Shown in pieces: positions 1-5,488 of a DNA stretch of 5,667 bases; within the stretch, counting starts at the first letter, position 1; each line of letters opens with the position of its first letter. A program made the position numbers and the translations under genes. The DNA lies in the NCBI GenBank assembly GCA_947169985.1, contig CAMVRW010000166.1, positions 1 to 5,667 of the forward strand, in the 5' to 3' direction. This stretch comes from an uncultured Butyrivibrio sp. GTDB lineage: Bacteria; Bacillota; Clostridia; Lachnospirales; Lachnospiraceae. The notes beneath the pieces were generated by a model. That model did not search any database. It saw only the letters and a program-made list of their open reading frames with translations, and was not told where the DNA came from.

Positions 1-326
1 TCATCATTATCCCAGCACAGAAGGTCATTTACGGCCTCAATCTTGTCCTCAATGGAGTCATACATCATTAGATTACTGTGAAGATAGATCTTGAACGCAA
101 CCATATAAAGAGCCGCTGCATCGCCTCCGTCAAAGACATCAGCCAGGACTATTCCTATATGGTCCGCATCAATTCTGTAAAAATCATAGTAATCTCCGCC
201 CACCTGTCTTATCTCCAGGGAATCCGCAAAGATATCCAGATCAGGAACATCAGGAAAAGCCGGATAAACTCCGGGCATCAGATGATATTTAAGTTTTATG
301 GCCATGTTGTAAATATCAGAATTCAT
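1..326 (-). CDS. SpoIIE/RsbU-type PP2C serine phosphatase, N-terminal part (runs off window)
   Basis: The first 108 residues of a PPM/PP2C phosphatase of the SpoIIE/RsbU class; the 3' end lies beyond base 1. Visible family signatures are LMPGVYPAFPDVP (residues 16-28, the usual Q/LxPxxFP entry), VGGDYYDFY (42-50) and LADVFDGGDAAALYM (61-75, normally ADVSGKGxxAALxM). Asp45 and Asp63 match the metal-binding aspartates of the fold. Such enzymes dephosphorylate Ser/Thr, classically on STAS anti-anti-sigma factors in partner-switching pathways; the substrate here is unknown. The catalytic domain begins only about 15 residues after the start, so there is no N-terminal sensor, PAS or GAF domain. The ATG at 326 is chosen because GGAG (335-338) sits 8 nt upstream. 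That GGAG overlaps the stop of the YbjN-like gene and only 5 nt separate the two genes, so translational coupling is likely. The final gene length and any C-terminal domain cannot be judged. Confidence 0.9.
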   Translation of the reverse strand, partial: MNSDIYNMAIKLKYHLMPGVYPAFPDVPDLDIFADSLEIRQVGGDYYDFYRIDADHIGIVLADVFDGGDAAALYMVAFKIYLHSNLMMYDSIEDKIEAVNDLLCWDND

Positions 327-331
327 ATATT

Positions 332-862
332 TTACTCCAAAGGTGAAAGAGAAAGAACAACGTTTTTAGCAGTTCTTTTGCCTTCCTTAACTTCAATAAG
401 GTAATAAGCATACTGCTGAACCATCTGGATAGTTATTCCCATGGTCATGTCGACAAAATCAGCCACCTGCTCTTTAGGAAGATCAATGGGCATCTCATAA
501 GCATGCTTGTAGACCAGGGTTCCGGCCACAGGGTCAACTGCAAAGGCTCCTGTCATAACATAGGTGTTGATGGAAGCCACTGCGGCACAAAGTTCATTCA
601 TAGTGTCATCAGGCAGCTCCTCGGAAATGGTGATCAGATTTACGAAGTACTGAATCTCCTCACCTTCTTTATTAGGCAGGAAGAAAAATTCACCGGTGGA
701 GGTAAGTCCGTCTACTACAACCTCCTCTAAGAGCACTGTAAGAAACTCCACGTTATAACCATCTCTTTCTGACAACTTTGCCGGAACAAACTCTTTTGTG
801 AACTCTTCTTCAATAGATGAAAGAATCTCATGTCTTTCCTCATAAAGCTTTTTTAAATCCAT
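332..862 (-). CDS. YbjN-like small acidic protein, candidate chaperone (176 aa)
   Basis: A soluble acidic protein of 176 residues with no signal peptide or membrane segment. The pattern is an N-terminal charged helix (1-24), alternating strands (about 36-80), then a helix with VASINTYVMTGAF (95-107), a strand pair with DPVAGTLVYKHAY (110-122), and a long helix (129-155). The order 'helix, N near its end, G-x-F-x-x-D, G-x-L-x-Y, helix' is that of YbjN-family proteins, whose fold resembles type III secretion chaperones (CesT-like). I assign this from pattern only, with moderate confidence in the family and high confidence that the ORF is real. YbjN proteins are usually annotated as sensory-transduction regulators; a chaperone role for the large upstream product is inference from gene order. 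The start is supported by AAGGAGG at 871-877, 8 nt before the ATG, the strongest ribosome binding site in the window. The gap to the preceding gene is 26 nt and to the following phosphatase 5 nt. Confidence 0.86.
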   Translation of the reverse strand: MDLKKLYEERHEILSSIEEEFTKEFVPAKLSERDGYNVEFLTVLLEEVVVDGLTSTGEFFFLPNKEGEEIQYFVNLITISEELPDDTMNELCAAVASINTYVMTGAFAVDPVAGTLVYKHAYEMPIDLPKEQVADFVDMTMGITIQMVQQYAYYLIEVKEGKRTAKNVVLSLSPLE

Positions 863-870
863 CCTTAGCT

Positions 871-877
871 CCTCCTT
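871..877 (-). promoter_or_regulatory. Strong Shine-Dalgarno site of the YbjN-like gene
   Basis: The minus strand reads AGAAGGAGGAGCTAAGG before the ATG: a full AAGGAGG with 8-nt spacing. It fits entirely in the 26-nt gap after the large gene. This implies independent and efficient translation of the small protein, possibly above that of its upstream neighbour, whose own site is only AAGGA. Confidence 0.8.
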
Positions 878-888
878 CTAAAGGGCTT

Positions 889-3800
889 TTAACAAACAAG
901 TTTTCTAACAATATCTGATACGGTAGGAATTGTATTATTGGGGTCAACAGAATCAACCTTACATTTAAGTCCAAGACCTTTTATCATAGCCTCGCACATA
1001 TCAGCGTTACCATCATTATTTTGGACACTGTCACGAAGATATCTTGCATAAAGAACTGAGATTTCCTTGGCTGCATGTCCGGGAGAATAGTAGCCATTCG
1101 CAGCTGCAACTTTTCCTCGGAGCTGCTCTTTCATCCTCTCCTCCTGATCCTTGGTGAGTGGTCTGAAGGGATGAGCACGATTGTACTTTTGCTTTTCTGC
1201 ATCTAACATCTCGTCAATTTCATAGTAGCCATCAAAAAGAGCAAACTTCATTTCTTTTGCATATTTTCTGTCAAAGGCCTTCGCGCCAATTCCTACTCCA
1301 ACAGCAATAAGCGCCGGAATAAGAGTAAGTCCAAATGTAGCAACTGATGCAATAACAAGGGCAGATGCCGTTACAGAACAAGCAGCAGTAATCCCAGAAC
1401 TAACTGTAGAAGCATGCTGTCTTTTAGCAAGCTTTTCGTTAAGCTTAAGCATTCCATCCCTGTATTTGTCCTTGCCTCCCTTTTGTCTGGCTAATTGGGC
1501 TGCCTTCCCCCTGTAATAGGAATCTCTAATTTCAGATGCTCCCTTAAATACAGCTACAGCAGTATCTGCACCGGCGACGACGACTCCCAAAAAAGGAGAA
1601 GCCACTACCCTTGCCACTTCATTTACAGCAGTTCCCGCATAGGTTGTCATTGCAACAACATCAGCTGCACCCCTTACTGCTTTTTCGATTGTACTTGCGA
1701 TGGCAGTTGATTTTGAAAGCAAGTCAATAGTTGAAATAGACTTCCTCTCCTCATATAGCTGCATCGTAGCAATTATAGAAGTGATAAGTCCTCCTACAGC
1801 CTCAAGGCCTCCTGCTCCGCCATAGAAGACTCTGTCTAAAACACTTTCATTTCCTGCAAAGTCTATGATCTCACTCTTATTCCAGTACACAAGGTCATCC
1901 CACAAAGCTGGATTTGCACCTGTTGTAAGAGAAGATAAGTATTCTGCAGGTTCTCCCGCCATTGAGTTAACGTCTTCCTTACTTACAGCTTGCCCGGTTC
2001 TTCCCTTATATTCACGCAGATCCTGAACTGTATGTTCAATCGCATGCATGTGGGTTTGTGCTTCTGTTTTCAGCCTGTCAAGAGCAGCCTGATCAGCAGA
2101 ATTTTGATGAAGATATCTACCGTTACCATTTTTACGTCCTTCAATTCGCTTTAATATATCATATGTCTGACGGGCATTTATAAGCATAAGACGTAAATGC
2201 TCATGAAACTGATCCCTGGGGTCCATATGGCTCATATCTTTGGGCCTGGCCTGAGCTGCACTTATCTGCTTTTGTGAACCGTCTTCGTTATAGCCAAAAT
2301 ATTCCTCTGAAGCTTTTAAAATGGGCTTCGACCGGGAAGCTATAGCCATAGCCTCAGTAAGCTTATTCCAATAAATATAGCTTCCGGAAAAACGAAGATA
2401 GAACTTTGCTTTGCTAGCAATAATGGCTTCTTTAAATGCCTTCACATTAGGAACATAGTCTATCTGAGAAAAGGCCAGACCACTTTGGTCAGGAGTTATT
2501 CTCTCTTTCTTCTCAACAAGATAGTAGGCAAAAAGCCTCTCCCTCTTGGACATGGCCATAAGCTTTCCTGCAATATCAGTCCTGTCAGAAATAGAGCGGG
2601 AACCAAACATCTTGAACCATCCGCCATTTCTGATATTCCTTATTACCCAGGTATCAATCCTTGAAAGACCTTCAAGCTGTTCCTTACTTAGACTCTCGTT
2701 GCCAAAGGTCTCCTTCTCCTCATCGTTTTTTTTCATGAGGTTTCGGACAGCCATCTGACGTTTCAGACAACGGTACTCCCTTAAGAGAAGCCTCTCATCA
2801 GCTGGAAGATCCGTAATGACATTGTTCTGGAAATAGATCAGAATATCCCTCTCACAGGTCTTGATAGCATTCCATTTCTTTACCAGTTTCTCGTCATCAG
2901 AAGTAATAAGTTCCTGATCTATCCTGGAACAATAGACGAAGTATGCTGCTGTAAATCTTTTTATATTCTTATAGGCAAAGTCCTTCTCTTCCTTTGAAGC
3001 AGGAATGTTCTTTTCAGCAAGATCGATATGGTTTGCATTTGCCAGCTCAACGGTGACATAATCCATGCCGTTAAGAAGCTTGTCAACATCATCAAGGCGC
3101 TCCTTGGCTGCTCCCTTGTTCTTTGACCTGTTCTCCTGCAGGAATCTGTCTGCAGCTATATATGCAGCCTGGAAAAGATCATATCTTACATCATCAAGGC
3201 TAATGTCCCCTGTACCGATATCATCAAATATATCTTTTGCAGCTTCAAGCGCTTCCTGAAGCTGTAAAAAAGCTTCTGATCTATCATCACTTCGGTCCCT
3301 AAGAGCATCTGCAATATTATTAAGCCCCAAGGCCATAGGTGTTCTGACCCTGAGCACAGGAGCAGGGGCAACAGCTTGCACAGGCACAGGAACTGGCCCC
3401 GGAACAGGTACCGGTCCTGGTGCAACAACATGCCTATGGGCAGATACTGAGCTGTCAGAATGTATTCCCGTGGTACTGGAGCCTTCATCCTCACGATGTT
3501 TGCCTCTCCTCAGAGCTCTTACGGCACGGGATGACTTCTTTTGGGGACCTGTAGTTGAGCTTCCACCGTCCTCGTCCTCGGAATCGGATTCATCTCCCAA
3601 CCTTTTGTCTTCCTCCTCTTCTTCCTCTTCTTCATCCTCTTCATCTTCCGAATCAGAGTTATCATCCTCATCTTTCTTTTTCTCTTTTTCCCTGGGTTTC
3701 TCTTCTTCCTCTTTTTCGTCCTCGGAGTCTGATTGCGCAGCTTTAACTAAAGCCCCACCGTCTGAATCCACGGGCTTATCACCAAGCTTCTCCTGCTCTG

Positions 3801-4050
3801 ATTCGGCAAGTTCTTTCCGAGCTTCCAGCATATCTTCTTTTTCAAATTCATCGTCATCATCTACTTGTCCTGATAATGACGATGAAGCAGGTTCTTCTAC
3901 ATGTTCTCCTACAGAAAAAATACTGCTAAGATTTTCTTCTTCCTCCTCATGTTTTTCAACTAATCTGCTCTTTTCTGCGTCTTCCTGAGAGCGAATACGC
4001 TTTGCCTGTTCAGTGCCATTTCTTTTTTTTATCGGTTCTCGTGGAAACAT
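889..4050 (-). CDS. Large multi-region protein of unknown family, acidic N-terminus and hydrophobic C-terminal segments (1053 aa)
   Basis: I do not recognise this protein. Regions in order: a basic N-terminus without signal peptide (1-30); a strongly acidic low-complexity region (33-165) with three SDSEDE copies (107-112, 132-137, 155-160) and an eight-Glu run (140-147); a basic patch (171-186); a Val-Pro repeat (209-232); a mainly helical, Lys/Glu/Leu-rich region (about 245-700); Gly/Ala-rich hydrophobic stretches at 744-762, 797-835 and 882-924, the last long enough for a helical hairpin around LTLIP; and a charged tail ending in Cys1053. No HExxH, P-loop, Rhs, LXG or DUF4157-like signature was seen. 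The ATG at 4050 has AAGGA 8 nt upstream and is 39 nt after the acetyltransferase gene. A continuous 1053-codon frame and a clean ribosome binding site make the CDS secure. A secreted or translocated effector, or a membrane-associated structural protein, are possible roles; both are inference. Confidence 0.92.
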   Translation of the reverse strand: MFPREPIKKRNGTEQAKRIRSQEDAEKSRLVEKHEEEEENLSSIFSVGEHVEEPASSSLSGQVDDDDEFEKEDMLEARKELAESEQEKLGDKPVDSDGGALVKAAQSDSEDEKEEEEKPREKEKKKDEDDNSDSEDEEDEEEEEEEEDKRLGDESDSEDEDGGSSTTGPQKKSSRAVRALRRGKHREDEGSSTTGIHSDSSVSAHRHVVAPGPVPVPGPVPVPVQAVAPAPVLRVRTPMALGLNNIADALRDRSDDRSEAFLQLQEALEAAKDIFDDIGTGDISLDDVRYDLFQAAYIAADRFLQENRSKNKGAAKERLDDVDKLLNGMDYVTVELANANHIDLAEKNIPASKEEKDFAYKNIKRFTAAYFVYCSRIDQELITSDDEKLVKKWNAIKTCERDILIYFQNNVITDLPADERLLLREYRCLKRQMAVRNLMKKNDEEKETFGNESLSKEQLEGLSRIDTWVIRNIRNGGWFKMFGSRSISDRTDIAGKLMAMSKRERLFAYYLVEKKERITPDQSGLAFSQIDYVPNVKAFKEAIIASKAKFYLRFSGSYIYWNKLTEAMAIASRSKPILKASEEYFGYNEDGSQKQISAAQARPKDMSHMDPRDQFHEHLRLMLINARQTYDILKRIEGRKNGNGRYLHQNSADQAALDRLKTEAQTHMHAIEHTVQDLREYKGRTGQAVSKEDVNSMAGEPAEYLSSLTTGANPALWDDLVYWNKSEIIDFAGNESVLDRVFYGGAGGLEAVGGLITSIIATMQLYEERKSISTIDLLSKSTAIASTIEKAVRGAADVVAMTTYAGTAVNEVARVVASPFLGVVVAGADTAVAVFKGASEIRDSYYRGKAAQLARQKGGKDKYRDGMLKLNEKLAKRQHASTVSSGITAACSVTASALVIASVATFGLTLIPALIAVGVGIGAKAFDRKYAKEMKFALFDGYYEIDEMLDAEKQKYNRAHPFRPLTKDQEERMKEQLRGKVAAANGYYSPGHAAKEISVLYARYLRDSVQNNDGNADMCEAMIKGLGLKCKVDSVDPNNTIPTVSDIVRKLVC
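3355..3426 (-). repeat. Val-Pro dipeptide repeat in the large protein
   Basis: Residues 209-232 of the large protein are built from alternating Val-Pro and Gly-Pro-Val units (for example GPVPVPGPVPVPVQ) followed by APAPV. Such tracts form extended, stiff linkers. It marks the boundary between the disordered acidic/basic N-terminal region and the helical body. Confidence 0.8.
3571..3732 (-). repeat. Acidic low-complexity coding repeat with three SDSEDE motifs
   Basis: Codes residues 107-160 of the large protein. SDSEDE occurs three times, 25 and 23 residues apart, separated by runs of Glu, Lys and Asp. The DNA is nearly pure GAA/GAG/GAT codons on the minus strand, densest at 3607-3642. It is a coding repeat inside the ORF and does not break the frame here. 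Confidence 0.85.
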
Positions 4051-4089
4051 ATCTTCATTCCTTTACTGAATCCAAAACAGCAGTGACAA

Positions 4090-4929
4090 TTAAAATTTCT
4101 TCGTAAGTAGAACCGCCTTTCTTTCCTCTATTGTGGGAAAGAAAAGTCTGAGCCATTCATTTATATCCTTATCATATTCAATTAAGACTCTGTCCTTTAG
4201 CCTGATCGATCCACGCAAATTGTAAAATGCATTTCCCAGGAGACTATTAAGGATATTCTTATCGTTGGCCTCCAAGAGGAAAGGACTGATAACCTTACCT
4301 GATCTGTTAAAGGCCAGCATACCGATGCATTTATCATGCTTCTCTACAAAGCAGCTAATGGGTTTGTTGGCTGAGAGAATCGTATCCAGGTCATCATAGC
4401 CTATTGACTTTGCATAATCCGTGATAATATCCGGTGTTGCCTTTGAAAATGGGATTGCAGCCCCGGAAAAGGATTCAATCTCCTTACGCTTTTCGGGCGT
4501 AAATGCCTTCAATAGTTCTTTTCCCTCAATGCTATATGTACCATCTATACTACTTGACTTGTCGAAGCCTGAGGAAAGCAGGTAATCTGAAAACTTTTTC
4601 ATGGAAAAGTTGTAGGTGAGCTGATCATATATCCTGCATTCCAAAACTTTGATCTTATTCTCCTGAAGCTCACTATACAGGTGATCTAAAAGAGCCTTCC
4701 CTATTCCCATGGACCGGAAAGCCTTAGCTACAAAAATCCAAATGAGGTGACAAGTCTTCCCGGCAATCTGATACTGGATTACTCCAGCTATTTCTTTTCC
4801 CTGATCTTGATCTATAGCAACTTCCGTAAAAACAGAAGGTGTGCCAATCCCGGCCAAAATATTTGAAGGCGCCAGATCTTTGATAGTCCCTGCCTTATTT
4901 CTGGTCAATTTTTCAAATGCTAAAACCAT
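4090..4929 (-). CDS. GNAT-family N-acetyltransferase, probably two-part (279 aa)
   Basis: The N-terminal half is a GNAT domain, transferring an acyl group from acyl-CoA to an amine or protein N-terminus/lysine. EIAGVIQYQIAGKTCHLIWIFVA (46-68, quoted here only as strands at 46-55 and 60-68) leads into motif A, RSMGIGKALLDHLYSEL (72-88), which carries the R-x-x-G-x-G/A acetyl-CoA pyrophosphate loop and its helix. At about 279 residues it is roughly twice a single GNAT domain. The C-terminal half has a second strand-strand-helix layout (KCIGMLAFNRSGKVISPFLL, 200-219, then a helix at 224-239) resembling GNAT strands 3-5, but lacks the R-x-x-G-x-G loop, so it is probably a degenerate second domain. 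The substrate is unknown. The ATG at 4929 follows GAAAGGG (4934-4940) with a short 4-nt gap, and an in-frame TGA lies just upstream, fixing the start. It appears to head the operon with the 1053-residue protein, 39 nt downstream, which is a possible substrate by position only. Confidence 0.87.
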   Translation of the reverse strand: MVLAFEKLTRNKAGTIKDLAPSNILAGIGTPSVFTEVAIDQDQGKEIAGVIQYQIAGKTCHLIWIFVAKAFRSMGIGKALLDHLYSELQENKIKVLECRIYDQLTYNFSMKKFSDYLLSSGFDKSSSIDGTYSIEGKELLKAFTPEKRKEIESFSGAAIPFSKATPDIITDYAKSIGYDDLDTILSANKPISCFVEKHDKCIGMLAFNRSGKVISPFLLEANDKNILNSLLGNAFYNLRGSIRLKDRVLIEYDKDINEWLRLFFPTIEERKAVLLTKKF

Positions 4930-4944
4930 ATTGCCCTTTCAGAC

Positions 4945-4995
4945 AAAAAACACCTAAGAGATCTTTCATTATGAAAGTTCCCTTGGGTGTCTTTT
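4945..4995 (-). terminator. Long intrinsic terminator after the dtxR-family gene, possible attenuator for the cassette
   Basis: On the minus strand the RNA folds into one long stem closed by the inner hairpin CUUUCA-UAA-UGAAAG (4963-4977). It extends outward through GGGA/UCUC, AAG/CUU and CACC/GGUG, with two internal mismatches (A·A and C·A) and some G·U pairs. UUUUUU follows (4945-4950) and an A-run precedes it, so it could also stop transcription on the plus strand. It begins at the stop codon of the regulator gene. Only 15 nt separate its U-run from the acetyltransferase ATG, so it also fills the leader of the cassette. Confidence 0.85.
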
Positions 4996-5367
4996 TTAAT
5001 CTTCTTTATGCTCTTTAATGTATTTCTTAATGCCCTTAAAAGTCTGTGGGCTGATTATGTGCTCTATTCTGCAGGCATCCGTTTCCGCCGTCTCAGCGTC
5101 AACACCGGCGGTCATCATAAGGAAGGTGGTGAGATTGGTGTGCTTCTCATAAACCTTTTTGGCCGTCTTAAGCCCCTCATCGGTGAGATTAAGTTCACCG
5201 GTATCATCCATGGTAAGAAGCCCCTGGTCCTTTAAAAGCCCCACGGCCCTGGACACACTGGGTCTTGAAAAACCAAGTTCATTCGCAACATCTATGGAAC
5301 GAACAACACCTTTTTTCTTCTTTAGAAGGTAAATAGTCTCAATGTAGTCTTCACCTGATTCGTGCAT
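4996..5367 (-). CDS. DtxR/MntR-family metal-dependent transcriptional regulator (123 aa)
   Basis: A cytoplasmic, metal-responsive DNA-binding repressor. The N-terminal winged helix-turn-helix spans residues 6-65 (GEDYIETIYLL at 5-15, then VANELGFSRPSVSRAVGLL as the HTH at 27-45, and the wing with LTDEG at 61-65). The metal-binding/dimerisation domain follows (66-123), with His76 and DACRIEH (97-103). Asp7 and Glu10 match the MntR ligands Asp8 and Glu11, His76 matches His77, and Glu102/His103 match MntR Glu102/His103, while Cys99 is where DtxR has Cys102 and MntR has Glu99. The length is near the short MntR type (about 140 aa), so the SH3-like third domain of DtxR is absent. The ATG at 5367 is preceded by AGGGGG with a 5-6 nt gap. 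It likely controls manganese or iron homeostasis; no transporter target lies in the window. It is flanked by terminators on both sides, so probably monocistronic. Confidence 0.93.
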   Translation of the reverse strand: MHESGEDYIETIYLLKKKKGVVRSIDVANELGFSRPSVSRAVGLLKDQGLLTMDDTGELNLTDEGLKTAKKVYEKHTNLTTFLMMTAGVDAETAETDACRIEHIISPQTFKGIKKYIKEHKED

Positions 5368-5404
5368 TCTAACCCCCTATACCGTCAACAATACATAAAT
5401 ATGC

Positions 5405-5418
5405 TACTTATAAAAGTA
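5405..5418. promoter_or_regulatory. Small inverted repeat overlapping the -10 of the regulator gene, possible operator
   Basis: TACTT-ATAA-AAGTA is a perfect 5-bp inverted repeat that overlaps the 3' half of the proposed -10 element. DtxR/MntR regulators bind imperfect palindromes near promoters, so autoregulation is conceivable. The arms are short and AT-rich, and do not match a DtxR or MntR box that I can recall, so confidence is low. Confidence 0.25.
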
Positions 5419-5423
5419 TACCA
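5415..5423 (-). promoter_or_regulatory. Extended -10 promoter of the DtxR/MntR-family gene
   Basis: The minus strand reads TATGGTATACTTTTAT: a TATACT -10 (5415-5420) with an upstream TG-N extension (5421-5423). No good TTGACA-like -35 is found at 16-18 nt; that position falls in the rny terminator stem. The start would be near 5408, giving a leader of about 40 nt to the ATG. Confidence 0.55.
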
Positions 5424-5431
5424 TAACAACG

Positions 5432-5461
5432 TAAAAAGAGACTACCCTTACGGATAGTCTC
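5432..5461 (-). terminator. Intrinsic terminator of rny
   Basis: In minus-strand RNA, GAGACUAUCC and GGGUAGUCUC form a 10-bp stem with one U·G pair around a GUAA tetraloop, followed by UUUUUAC. It starts 27 nt after the rny stop codon and has textbook form. Confidence 0.92.
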
Positions 5462-5488
5462 TCATTCATTTCTTCTAAAACCAAAATA

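Noticed and set aside
78..404. Plus-strand 108-codon open frame at the left edge
   Set aside because: Antisense to the PP2C phosphatase start, whose protein motifs are unmistakable. The plus-strand product has no recognisable features.
1279..1407. Hydrophobic stretch of the large protein read as a signal or lipoprotein anchor
   Set aside because: It lies at residues 882-924 of 1053, far from the N-terminus, and contains no lipobox near a start codon.
2190..2206. Possible zinc-protease motif FHEHLR in the large protein (residues 615-620)
   Set aside because: HExxH needs His four residues after the first His; here that position is Arg, so it is not a metalloprotease site.
3186..3494. Minus-strand 102-codon Leu-rich frame inside the large gene
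   Set aside because: Same-strand frame shadow of the 1053-codon gene. Its hydrophobicity arises from out-of-frame reading, and no ribosome binding site was identified for it.
3470..3988. Plus-strand 172-codon Ser-rich open frame
   Set aside because: It is the antisense of the GAA/GAG/GAT-rich acidic coding tract, which reads as Ser codons on the other strand. It has no ribosome binding site, and the minus-strand frame continues through it for 1053 codons.
4987..5235. Plus-strand 82-codon open frame starting near the terminator
   Set aside because: Antisense of the DtxR/MntR-family gene, with no supporting ribosome binding site or protein signature.
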